From: a virus
Virus record (IMG/VR): IMGVR_UViG_3300045135_002615
Coordinates: 232,643-296,642 of that record
Strand: one strand, 5' to 3'
DNA: 64,000 nt
Shown here: positions 49,452 to 55,634 of the stretch, one piece after another
How positions within the stretch are numbered: the stretch's first letter is position 1
Layout: the number at the start of each line of letters is the position of its first letter
Notes under the pieces: model-generated
What the model was told of the DNA's origin: nothing
What the model saw: only the letters and a program-made list of their open reading frames with translations
Databases searched by the model: none
Translations under genes and position numbers: made by a program

Positions 49452-49867
49452 TGGTTAGCTCTCCAAAATGTCCTGATTGAGTCAAGCAACTCGTTCATGT
49501 ATGATGTGAAAGTCTCTTCACGATAAATAGTAGCCTTATACGCCTCACTGATTGGTCTTCCTTTGTCCCACTCATCCATGATCATTGAGTGACGTTGACC
49601 CCCTCCGAAGTAAACTCTGATTCGATAGTCACGTCCCTCATGCATGAGTTGTCCATAATAGATTAGAGTCCCGTACTGACTCTTCTCCTCGTTGAGTGTC
49701 TGACCCTCAATAAGATCTCGGAAGTGACACTCTGCCAATGCCCCCCTAACCGACTCATGGAAAGAGTACTGCCAATTGCCAATACTGACCGAGAACATGT
49801 CACTATCCCAATCAAGATACTTTTTGGCTCTCCGCTTCCCGTCTACAATCTCAGTCCACTTACCCAT
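49448..49867 (-). CDS. GKR-family paralogue, 139 aa
   Basis: The ATG at 49867 (MGKWTEIVDGKRRAKKYLDW) follows GGAGG and is chosen over 49900 by alignment with siblings. The tail is YMNELLDSIRTFWRANQ. The middle has LIYYGQLMHEGRDYRIRVYF, again a strand pair with R-V-Y. It overlaps the upstream paralogue by eight bases. Confidence 0.72.
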   Translation of the reverse strand: MGKWTEIVDGKRRAKKYLDWDSDMFSVSIGNWQYSFHESVRGALAECHFRDLIEGQTLNEEKSQYGTLIYYGQLMHEGRDYRIRVYFGGGQRHSMIMDEWDKGRPISEAYKATIYREETFTSYMNELLDSIRTFWRANQ

Positions 49868-50300
49868 TGATCTTCCTCCAAAAGTCCCTAAAAGTCTCAA
49901 AGGTCGCGTCCAACAGCTCCGTTAAAGAGTCATAGTTCCCAACTACAATCAAAGAAGACCCCTCCTTCCTCGTGTAGACTAAGATGGTATGGGTGTCCCC
50001 ATTAGGATCGTAAAAAATACAGACCCTGTATACGATATGCTCAATGATCCTCTGATTGTAGGAGACCATGATTAAGTCGTTGTAGTTTGGTGCGTCTGCG
50101 ATCTCTTTGCGATACCAATCTACCTGCGATACTCTTTCGGCTTCAAAAAGGTACGCATCAAAACCCAACTCCTCAAAGGCTTGGTTTACCCACCAAGTGG
50201 TGTCGTGGATATAGCTATCTTTAGACACCTGTAGCTTCCCGCCCTCCCACTTTAGGTCGCACACAGCGACCCGTTTTCCGTTTTTTATTTGTGTGTACAT
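49860..50300 (-). CDS. GKR-family paralogue, 146 aa, first of the array
   Basis: MYTQIKNGKRVAVCDLKW at the start and LLDATFETFRDFWRKING at the end define it as a family member. The middle has IIEHIVYRVCIFYDPNGD. It is the promoter-proximal gene of the five-gene array. Its Shine-Dalgarno AAAGGAT lies in the 3' arm of a 10-bp hairpin (50309-50334). Confidence 0.7.
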   Translation of the reverse strand: MYTQIKNGKRVAVCDLKWEGGKLQVSKDSYIHDTTWWVNQAFEELGFDAYLFEAERVSQVDWYRKEIADAPNYNDLIMVSYNQRIIEHIVYRVCIFYDPNGDTHTILVYTRKEGSSLIVVGNYDSLTELLDATFETFRDFWRKING

Positions 50301-50305
50301 GTGTT

Positions 50306-50334
50306 CATCCTTTCATATGTTCTTATATGAAAGG
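50306..50334 (-). promoter_or_regulatory. SD-bearing hairpin before the GKR array
   Basis: On the minus strand CCTTTCATAT, a six-base loop and ATATGAAAGG form a perfect 10-bp stem (50334-50325 with 50318-50309). The ribosome binding site AAAGGATG overlaps the 3' arm, close to the ATG at 50300. This is the same design as the plus-strand leaders, here on the minus strand. Confidence 0.65.
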
Positions 50335-50353
50335 GGGTGGGGGGTGAGTCGTC

Positions 50354-50620
50354 TTACCCCAATAAGATGCCTAGATTGGGGGCATAACCTATCCATCTCC
50401 AATCAAGCGTCCATGTGCGATTGAAGTCCTTGTCATAGATCATAATGGGTTGCTTCCTGTACGCACTACGGTTCAAAGCCTGTATGTCTACCCATACAGC
50501 CCCCCTGTATATCTTGCCATCAATCCTTAGACGCTTGACTGGGAAGTATACGTTCTCTAGGTATTCTACGAAGAGGTCAAAGTTCCTAAACCTCTTCCAT
50601 CGAGTTGCTTCTTTTAACAT
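50354..50620 (-). CDS. Small basic hypothetical protein, 88 aa
   Basis: The ATG follows CAGGAGGTGTCCCC, a strong ribosome binding site. The product is basic and aromatic (TRWKRFRNFDLFVEYLENVY, then WTLDWRWIGYAPNLG). No membrane segment. The family is not recognised. It is followed by a 34-bp gap and the GKR array. Confidence 0.62.
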   Translation of the reverse strand: MLKEATRWKRFRNFDLFVEYLENVYFPVKRLRIDGKIYRGAVWVDIQALNRSAYRKQPIMIYDKDFNRTWTLDWRWIGYAPNLGILLG

Positions 50621-50659
50621 GGGGACACCTCCTGGTAGAAAAGCGACCCCATAAAACGA

Positions 50660-50866
50660 CTACTGATCCCTCTCAGCTTCCTTCAACCACTCACCAATGA
50701 GCTGAGGATATAGGTACATATAGTCAGGGGAAGTCCGACCCCTCAGCCCCTCCATTAGCTCTTGTCTCTCTTGGGCATCAAGAGGGACGCCTTTTTCTAG
50801 GTCGCGGATCATCTCATGTGCTCTTAAGCATAGAGCTCTGAGCCGGTACTCCTCGTTGTGTTCCAT
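50660..50866 (-). CDS. Small helical hypothetical protein, 68 aa
   Basis: A short helical protein (NEEYRLRALCLRAHEMIRDL, then QERQELMEGLRG) ending in an acidic helix (GEWLKEAERDQ). GGAG lies nine bases before the ATG. The start lies 53 bp inside the upstream gene, so translation is coupled. The family is not recognised. Confidence 0.58.
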   Translation of the reverse strand: MEHNEEYRLRALCLRAHEMIRDLEKGVPLDAQERQELMEGLRGRTSPDYMYLYPQLIGEWLKEAERDQ

Positions 50867-51149
50867 CTTTATCTACTCCAATGTAAATCTCATATCCGTA
50901 CTTCACAGGCATACATGAAACCATTTTCATTGTCTTACCCTTTGGTAGCGTTAAGACCACCTTGTTGAACCTCATGTCATCATCTGAGAAGATGAGGGTG
51001 ATCTCTGTCCCGTACTCTGTCTCTTGGGTGTATTCATTGACAGAGCATGACTTGTCGTGAGTCTCGACTTTAAACGTGTAAAGGTCAATGCTCTCACTTG
51101 TGCTTTCAACTGAATGGATTAGACCTTTACCGATCACTTCTAGTTCCAT
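50814..51149 (-). CDS. Hypothetical beta-rich protein, 111 aa
   Basis: The ATG follows ATAAGGAGGATAT. The sequence is mostly beta by eye (DLYTFKVETHDKSCSVNEYT, YGTEITLIFSDDDMRF, VVLTLPKGKTMKMVSC). No signal peptide. The family is not recognised. It is the first gene after the terminator at 51205-51244, so it starts a new minus-strand unit. Confidence 0.62.
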   Translation of the reverse strand: MELEVIGKGLIHSVESTSESIDLYTFKVETHDKSCSVNEYTQETEYGTEITLIFSDDDMRFNKVVLTLPKGKTMKMVSCMPVKYGYEIYIGVDKDGTQRGVPAQSSMLKST

Positions 51150-51204
51150 ATATCCTCCTTATAGGTTTGGTGTGTAAACCCTATACGAGGTCTTCCCACA
51201 AAGC

Positions 51205-51244
51205 AAAAAAAACCCCCTCTCTGTCCATTTCGGTAGAGAGGGGG
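51205..51244 (-). terminator. Strong terminator after the small-membrane-protein cluster
   Basis: On the minus strand CCCCCTCTCT (51244-51235) pairs perfectly with AGAGAGGGGG (51222-51213), followed by eight T. It ends the transcript of the cluster 52464-51254. Confidence 0.92.
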
Positions 51245-51253
51245 CTTTAGGGT

Positions 51254-51679
51254 TTACCGCTTCAAGGTGTCCCCCGTAGGGGTTCCATCATCAGGGGGAG
51301 GTGGGCAATGCTCAAAGTTAGGCTCTGCCACTACATCCTGGCAGAGATTAGCATCGAGCTTGACTACATCGTTACCCTTTACGAAGGTGATATAGCCTTC
51401 TTTGTCCTCACCTGTTGAGGTGTAATGTTGAAAGGTCACAAACTGACCATCTAACATACACACTTGAGTGACCTGTGGGCAGACAGGACACTCTTTCTCA
51501 ACGATGATGACTTTAGGGTCTTCGTCAGCGGGTGCCCCTGCCGTGATAGAGGAGCTTTCCTCCTCGTAGGTGTCTACGGGAGGTGCTTCCTCTACACCTC
51601 CATTAAGGAGGTACATCGCACCTGCGAGGAGGGTCGCGTATGCCACGAAGGATAGTCCGTATGTTGTTAAATCTTTCAT
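51254..51679 (-). CDS. Membrane-anchored Cys-rich protein, 141 aa
   Basis: Residues about 5-27 (TTYGLSFVAYATLLAGAMYLL) are one transmembrane helix. Then come an acidic Pro/Ser linker, a CPVC pair (KECPVCPQVTQVCML) and a C-terminal NLCQ and EHCPPPPDDG. The four to five Cys residues suggest an exported, disulphide-bonded or metal-binding domain. The start overlaps the upstream gene as ATGA. The family is not recognised. Confidence 0.66.
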   Translation of the reverse strand: MKDLTTYGLSFVAYATLLAGAMYLLNGGVEEAPPVDTYEEESSSITAGAPADEDPKVIIVEKECPVCPQVTQVCMLDGQFVTFQHYTSTGEDKEGYITFVKGNDVVKLDANLCQDVVAEPNFEHCPPPPDDGTPTGDTLKR

Positions 51680-51849
51680 GGCATAGCCTTTCCGAGATGA
51701 TAACCTGCCGTAGTCGTGAGTATGGAACAGATCATAAATGAGATGAAGCTCTTCTTTGCCATGGCAAAGAGGAGGACAATGGTGCCACCGAGCAACCCGA
51801 TAAAGATGATTGCTAAGAGAATGTTTACAATGAGGTCGAGGGTCTTCAT
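51676..51849 (-). CDS. Small membrane protein, 57 aa
   Basis: MKTLDLIVNILLAIIFIGLL opens one transmembrane helix and FISFMICSILTTTAGYHLG another. The ATG follows AAGGGAGTAGCT, and the stop is coupled to the next gene by ATGA. Two-helix peptides of this size in a phage include holins, so a role in membrane permeabilisation is possible but not shown. Confidence 0.6.
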   Translation of the reverse strand: MKTLDLIVNILLAIIFIGLLGGTIVLLFAMAKKSFISFMICSILTTTAGYHLGKAMP

Positions 51850-51859
51850 AGCTACTCCC

Positions 51860-51982
51860 TTATTGACAGCTTAGGGAGAAGATGAGACAGGTATACCCTG
51901 TGACCACCGTCATCGCTAGAACCGACAAGAACGTCATCACATATGCAATGGTGATGATGATTGTTTGTCCGAGTGTGTCCAT
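51860..51982 (-). CDS. Small membrane protein, 40 aa
   Basis: MDTLGQTIIITIAYVMTFLS continues into a single long hydrophobic helix ending CLIFSLSCQ. AAAAGGAAATTAAC precedes the ATG. It lies between two other tiny membrane genes. Composition and ribosome binding site support a real gene; the function is unknown. Confidence 0.55.
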   Translation of the reverse strand: MDTLGQTIIITIAYVMTFLSVLAMTVVTGYTCLIFSLSCQ

Positions 51983-51994
51983 GTTAATTTCCTT

Positions 51995-52090
51995 TTAATT
52001 AATAAATGATAGTGAAAAGATTAAGAACTCTGCGAAGCAGATAGCACCGCAGATTGCGAGACCTAAGATGAAGATGAGAGACTGAGACAT
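51995..52090 (-). CDS. Small membrane protein, 31 aa
   Basis: MSQSLIFILGLAICGAICFA forms one transmembrane helix, ending FLIFSLSFIN. There is no strong ribosome binding site; it starts three bases after the stop of the 123-aa membrane gene, so re-initiation is likely. The function is unknown. Confidence 0.48.
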   Translation of the reverse strand: MSQSLIFILGLAICGAICFAEFLIFSLSFIN

Positions 52091-52092
52091 TT

Positions 52093-52464
52093 TTAGGCAC
52101 CTAGAGAGAGTGTCTTGAGGATGAACCTCGTGGGCTTCCAAGAGAAAATCTTGAAGATTGCCTCTTGGGGTCCGAGCTTGCCGAGTGCCAAGAAGGGCCA
52201 AATGATGCAACCCAGAAGGAAGATACCCGTCTGTGAGAGAAGCTCTAAGAAGCCGAGCTCACGGTCACGCTTCTTGGGGAAAGCCCTCTCCCAACGGAGT
52301 TGCCACCAAAGGAAGAAGATCCACCCGCCGATGAGGGCGAACTGCGGGTTGGCAAGCAAGAACCCGATCCAAAGATCAAGACCCTCAGTCCCCAAGTTCA
52401 AAAGACTCTCACCCCAAGCGATGGTGCTGTCGATGCCTGCTTCAATAGTATTTAAGATAGACAT
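52093..52464 (-). CDS. Membrane protein, 123 aa
   Basis: Two or three hydrophobic segments are visible: PQFALIGGWIFFLWWQL, and LLSQTGIFLLGCIIWPFLALG, separated by a basic loop (RAFPKKRDREL). The C-terminus is amphipathic. It opens a five-gene cluster of small membrane proteins (52464-51254). The upstream gap (52465-52548) is AT-rich. A lysis or envelope-remodelling unit is a reasonable guess. Confidence 0.65.
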   Translation of the reverse strand: MSILNTIEAGIDSTIAWGESLLNLGTEGLDLWIGFLLANPQFALIGGWIFFLWWQLRWERAFPKKRDRELGFLELLSQTGIFLLGCIIWPFLALGKLGPQEAIFKIFSWKPTRFILKTLSLGA

Positions 52465-52548
52465 TTTGTTACTCCATGTGTAAGTGTGTTTGTTTTTATA
52501 TATATCAACAGCTTAGACGGGTGACTTTTTAATAAAAAAGGGTTTTAC

Positions 52549-53055
52549 ATGAGCCGTAAAAAAATAGATGTTTCTCAACAAGACATTGAACTGTCTTTTG
52601 TGCGTGATCTGATCACAAGGTCTTTTTTTCAAAGTGATGGGGTTGCTCCTCTGTATCAAAAACACTCAGAGGTACTCGATCATTGGGCGTTAAGGGGGTG
52701 GGTCAATATGGGTGAACTCACATCTCAAGGCAAAGCGAGAGTGCGAGAGCTCCAATATTATTTTGACCGACCCTCAGACCGCACAGGTAAGCTGCTATTC
52801 TTACTCGATAAAGCAATACCCTTGATGAAGGTCACTCCACGAAACCGAACCTTCATACGCAAGGTCGCTAGGGTTTTAAACTTCCACCCTCGTGATCCTA
52901 GAGACTTATTGAAGCCTTCCGATGTGACGAGACTCAGGAACTTGCTCATTAAGCATCTTGGTGATTATGAGTCACGCTTACCCACACTGCCCGCTGACTA
53001 TCCATTTGAGTGGGAGATTCAGAGACTATTGACTAATGGACCAGTGAGGTATTGA
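52549..53055 (+). CDS. Hypothetical basic protein, 168 aa
   Basis: The sequence is basic and helical (SFVRDLITRSFFQSDGV, then NRTFIRKVARVLNFHPRDPR). No signal or known motif. CTTTTTAATA (52525-52534) lies before the gene, and CTTTTT/AAAAAG (52525-52530 with 52535-52540) forms a small hairpin next to AAGGG, the likely ribosome binding site. The family is not recognised. Confidence 0.62.
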   Translation: MSRKKIDVSQQDIELSFVRDLITRSFFQSDGVAPLYQKHSEVLDHWALRGWVNMGELTSQGKARVRELQYYFDRPSDRTGKLLFLLDKAIPLMKVTPRNRTFIRKVARVLNFHPRDPRDLLKPSDVTRLRNLLIKHLGDYESRLPTLPADYPFEWEIQRLLTNGPVRY

Positions 53056-53063
53056 GCCATAGT

Positions 53064-53098
53064 TCCTTTATAAAGGTCGATATAGGTCTAATAAGGGG
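53064..53098 (+). promoter_or_regulatory. CTTTATAA element and SD-bearing hairpin
   Basis: TCCTTTAT (53064-53071) can pair with ATAAGGGG (53091-53098) through two G-T wobbles, placing the Shine-Dalgarno AAGGGG in the 3' arm seven bases before the ATG at 53105. The AT-rich CTTTATAA (53066-53073) overlaps the 5' arm and is part of a local CCTTTATAAAGG palindrome. Confidence 0.5.
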
Positions 53099-53104
53099 TT
53101 GACT

Positions 53105-54481
53105 ATGATCGCAACACTACATGGGATAGCATCTGCTTCAAGGGGGCTCTCAAGAGTTATTACAAATAACCTAGTCCTTCACTACAACACCTTTAACCCT
53201 AGCTCATATGTTAAAGGTCAAGGGACCACAATCAACGACCTCTCAGGGAACGGACTACATGGGACAATCGTTGGAAGTCCTCCATGGTCTACCAACTACT
53301 TTTCGTTCTCTAATGACTACATCACCTCCGCGAACTTAGCACCTTCTCTGACTGAAGTACACACCGCAGAACTATGGGTTTACCCTACAGGTAATGGTGT
53401 ACTCTTACAAGCTAATGCTCAAGCTACACCGAACACTAGCTACCATCACTCCACCATAGAGATTGTAGCAGGCAAACTAGAATTCGGTCTGTGGAACGGC
53501 TCAGGTATCACCTCTACAGGTCCAACCTCTACTATCTCTTTCAATCAATGGCATCAAGTAGTCCTTACTTACGATGGCTCAATCATCAGAGGATATCTTG
53601 ATGGTTCGTTCGCGGGTTCCGTCAATGTCACATGGGACTCTCCAGAGGACAGCACGGGTGTTTTCTACTACAACTTCGGTTATAGAGACACCACATCTCA
53701 AGGTGATGGGACTGACTTTGATGGTCGTTTTGGGATTATGAGGATCTATAGTGTTGCCTTCTCCCTACAGGCTATCCAACAGAACTACAATGCGGTCACA
53801 GGAAACGTCAGTGACTTAGTGTCGGATACCCTCAGACTCTATTATGACCCTTCTCTCTCAGCGTCATATAGCTCACCGAGTAGCCTCATTTATAATCTTG
53901 CTCCCAATACAAACACAGGCACTCTCTCTAATGTCTCCGCCAATGGTACTTACCTCACCTTTAACGGCTCAAGTTCTCAAGTCTCTGTCCCTGACTCTTC
54001 TATCTTAGAACCTGGTTCATCTAACTTCACAATAGAAGCATGGGTAAGGATACATAGCTTTGGGAGTACAATGGTGATTGCAGGTAAGTTTGATAACGGG
54101 GGCTTGGCAGCGGATGTCTCTTATTCACTACGGGTCAACGCATCAGGTGTCTTAAGATGTGAGGTAGGAGATGGCACAGGCTCACTAGATAGTCCTCTCT
54201 ATCAGGCTACAACCAACACATGGTATCAAGTCGTAGGTGTGATAGATAACACGAACAATCAGCTCAAGCTCTATATCAATGGTGTATCTCAAGGCACACC
54301 TACCACCATGAGCTATACGAGTATCTTGAATAGTGCGAACAATCTGTATCTAGGTAGCTACAACAACGGGGAATATTCTCAGTACCTTGATGGGGACTTA
54401 GGGGTAGTGAGGGTCTATCAAAGGGCTTTGACTGATGCGGAGGTGTTGGCGAACTACAACTACGACAGATCCAAGTATTGA
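53105..54481 (+). CDS. Tandem LamG-domain adhesin, 458 aa
   Basis: The ATG at 53105 gives MIATLHGIASASRGLSRV, the same start as the PA14 protein at 38426, so it is preferred over TTG 53099. Two concanavalin/LamG domains follow (about 25-230 and 235-455). Marks are SYVKGQGTTINDLSGNGLHG, WHQVVLTYDGSIIRGYLDGS, then FTIEAWVRIHSFGSTMVIAG and WYQVVGVIDNTNNQLKLYING, each ending in a VRVYQRALT-type strand. These domains bind glycans. It is probably a tail tip or receptor-binding protein. Confidence 0.82.
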   Translation: MIATLHGIASASRGLSRVITNNLVLHYNTFNPSSYVKGQGTTINDLSGNGLHGTIVGSPPWSTNYFSFSNDYITSANLAPSLTEVHTAELWVYPTGNGVLLQANAQATPNTSYHHSTIEIVAGKLEFGLWNGSGITSTGPTSTISFNQWHQVVLTYDGSIIRGYLDGSFAGSVNVTWDSPEDSTGVFYYNFGYRDTTSQGDGTDFDGRFGIMRIYSVAFSLQAIQQNYNAVTGNVSDLVSDTLRLYYDPSLSASYSSPSSLIYNLAPNTNTGTLSNVSANGTYLTFNGSSSQVSVPDSSILEPGSSNFTIEAWVRIHSFGSTMVIAGKFDNGGLAADVSYSLRVNASGVLRCEVGDGTGSLDSPLYQATTNTWYQVVGVIDNTNNQLKLYINGVSQGTPTTMSYTSILNSANNLYLGSYNNGEYSQYLDGDLGVVRVYQRALTDAEVLANYNYDRSKY

Positions 54482-54521
54482 GGGTAAAAAAAAGGGAGGG
54501 TGGGGCTCACTTCAAAAAAAA

Positions 54522-54662
54522 AACACCCCCTAAGTAAATCACATTAAGGTGGGAGAGTGGGCAGTCAGGGGCTTGAACCCTGGACCGTCGGTTTATGAGA
54601 CCGATGCTCTGACCAACTGAGCTAACTGCCCATGTCTTAATGTGATTTACTTAGAGGGTGTT
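54522..54662. repeat. 27-bp inverted repeat enclosing tRNA-Met
   Basis: The arms are 54522-54548 and 54636-54662. The inner 19 bp are perfect (CTAAGTAAATCACATTAAG with CTTAATGTGATTTACTTAG), followed by one mismatch and seven more pairs. The complete tRNA-Met lies in the loop. On the minus strand the distal arm is followed by a run of about ten T, so the whole looks like a very large terminator or a processing stem around the tRNA. Confidence 0.85.
54558..54631 (-). tRNA. tRNA-Met (anticodon CAT)
   Basis: On the minus strand the acceptor GGGCAGT pairs with ACTGCCC. The D arm is GCTC/GAGC. The anticodon stem TCGGT/ACCGA encloses CTCATAA. The T arm is CAGGG/CCCTG with the usual loop. The discriminator is A. 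Anticodon CAT means elongator Met, initiator or (if lysidine-modified) Ile2. The acceptor starts with G-C, so it is not a typical initiator. It is the last of three tRNAs from one promoter. Confidence 0.9.
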
Positions 54663-54742
54663 ATCAACCCTATACGAGCCTGCATCCTAACCGAGTATGA
54701 CAAGCGGAAGACCATGCAGGGAACTTCCTTAGAGTTGAGTAG

Positions 54743-54815
54743 TACACTCAGCAGGGCTCGAACCTGCGACCTACACGTTAGGAATGTGTTGCTCTTCCTA
54801 CTGAGCTATGAGTGC
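54743..54815 (-). tRNA. tRNA-Arg (anticodon CCT)
   Basis: On the minus strand the acceptor GCACTCA pairs with TGAGTGT, with a G-T at the first pair. The anticodon stem ACACA/CGTGT (one A-C mismatch next to the loop) encloses TTCCTAA. The T arm is GCAGG/CCTGC. It reads AGG codons, which this window uses freely. Sequence is close to the neighbouring tRNA-Arg(TCT). Confidence 0.88.
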
Positions 54816-54819
54816 TTAG

Positions 54820-54892
54820 TACACCAAGTAGGGCTCGAACCTACGACCTACGGTTTAGAAGACCGTTGCTCTTCCGACTGAGCTATTGGTGC
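54820..54892 (-). tRNA. tRNA-Arg (anticodon TCT)
   Basis: On the minus strand the acceptor GCACCAA pairs with TTGGTGT. The D arm is GCTC/GAGC. The anticodon stem ACGGT/ACCGT encloses CTTCTAA. The T arm is GTAGG/CCTAC. It reads AGA/AGG codons. It is the first of three tRNAs downstream of the promoter at 54908-54936 and only four bases from the next tRNA. Confidence 0.92.
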
Positions 54893-54907
54893 GTCTGTAA
54901 CAACCCC

Positions 54908-54936
54908 ATTATACTAATGTAAGGTTGGCTTGTCAC
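54908..54936 (-). promoter_or_regulatory. Sigma-70-type promoter for the tRNA array
   Basis: On the minus strand GTGACA (54936-54931), 17-bp spacer, TATAAT (54913-54908). It drives tRNA-Arg, tRNA-Arg and tRNA-Met. Like the tRNA-Glu promoter it fits host RNA polymerase. Confidence 0.8.
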
Positions 54937-54938
54937 AT

Positions 54939-55187
54939 TTATTTGCTGAAAATTGGTGTATAGGCGGCAGCTCTCAGCTCAGCTGTAACCAAACCAATGT
55001 CATTGGTGTTAGAATTGAAGTTTAAGATCACAGACTTAACTACATCACCAAAGGGGGCAGATGAGGACACCATGTTGTAACCAAGACTCTCTATGATCAT
55101 CTGAATGTTTTGTGCATCCCATAGGGGGCAGATGATCTGGGTCTTCTTGTACGAATGTGAGATGAGGATAGGGGCTCTGACTTCCAT
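54939..55187 (-). CDS. Small protein, paralogue of the 55259 product, 82 aa
   Basis: The segment QIICPLWDAQNIQMIIESLGYNMV, then PFGDVVKSVILNFNS and VTAELRAAAYTPIFSK, lines up with the 55259 protein over its whole length. Both have a ferredoxin-like beta-alpha-beta pattern by eye. GGAG, located at the end of the tiny membrane gene, is the ribosome binding site. The function is unknown. Confidence 0.62.
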   Translation of the reverse strand: MEVRAPILISHSYKKTQIICPLWDAQNIQMIIESLGYNMVSSSAPFGDVVKSVILNFNSNTNDIGLVTAELRAAAYTPIFSK

Positions 55188-55190
55188 TTT

Positions 55191-55259
55191 TTACTCCATG
55201 CTTAGGGTAAGGGCGATGGTTATGATAATAGTGACACCAAATGTGTATAGTAATATCAT
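55191..55259 (-). CDS. Tiny membrane peptide, 22 aa
   Basis: MILLYTFGVTIIITIALTLS is one hydrophobic helix, ending with ME. The start overlaps the previous stop (TAATG) and the end carries the ribosome binding site of the next gene. Coupling to both neighbours supports a real gene, but 22 residues is too short to be sure. Confidence 0.4.
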   Translation of the reverse strand: MILLYTFGVTIIITIALTLSME

Positions 55260-55534
55260 TAGTTATTCTTCTTAGAAATGATGACTGAGAACCCTCGTGC
55301 AGAGAGCTCTGCTTCAAGATCATGCTCACTTAGGTCATCGTTCTTGTTAGAGGAGGTCAACAGGAGGGCTACATATTTGAGCTCTCCGATAGGGTTAGAA
55401 CGCTTTACTCGATAGCCGAGGTCCTCACCGATCATCTCTATGGTATGGGCTACCTTACTTTCTCTACAGACCACTTGGTATCCAAGCGAGACTTTGTCTA
55501 GAAACAATGGGTTGTTTAAGTGGCATACAGACAT
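55259..55534 (-). CDS. Small protein, paralogue of the 54939 product, 91 aa
   Basis: The segment QVVCRESKVAHTIEMIGEDLGYRV, then PIGELKYVALLLTSSNKND and EAELSARGFSVIISKKNN, is alignable with the 54939 protein. AAAGGACAACGC precedes the ATG. It is the first gene leftward from the 28-bp palindrome at 55585-55612, which may control it. The family is not recognised. Confidence 0.63.
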   Translation of the reverse strand: MSVCHLNNPLFLDKVSLGYQVVCRESKVAHTIEMIGEDLGYRVKRSNPIGELKYVALLLTSSNKNDDLSEHDLEAELSARGFSVIISKKNN

Positions 55535-55584
55535 GCGTTGTCCTTTCTTTAGATTATTTGTTTATACCAGAGCAACTTGGTTAT

Positions 55585-55612
55585 ATTATTTGTGACCATG
55601 GTCACAAATAAT
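55585..55612. promoter_or_regulatory. Perfect 28-bp palindrome in a divergent gap, candidate operator
   Basis: The left half is ATTATTTGTGACCA and the right half is its exact complement. A further half-site AGATTATTTGT occurs at 55551-55561, and its inverted copy ACAAATAATCT at 55604-55614 overlaps the palindrome. The gap separates genes at 55534 (-) and 55635 (+). A dimeric repressor or activator is the likely ligand. A TATACA-like -10 lies at 55618 on the plus strand and TATAAAC near 55562-55569 on the minus strand. Confidence 0.75.
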
Positions 55613-55634
55613 CTTTGTATACAAGGAGGTTATC

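Noticed and set aside
54642-54881. Open frame across the tRNA-Arg genes
   Set aside because: It is antisense to two clear tRNA genes and has no ribosome binding site.
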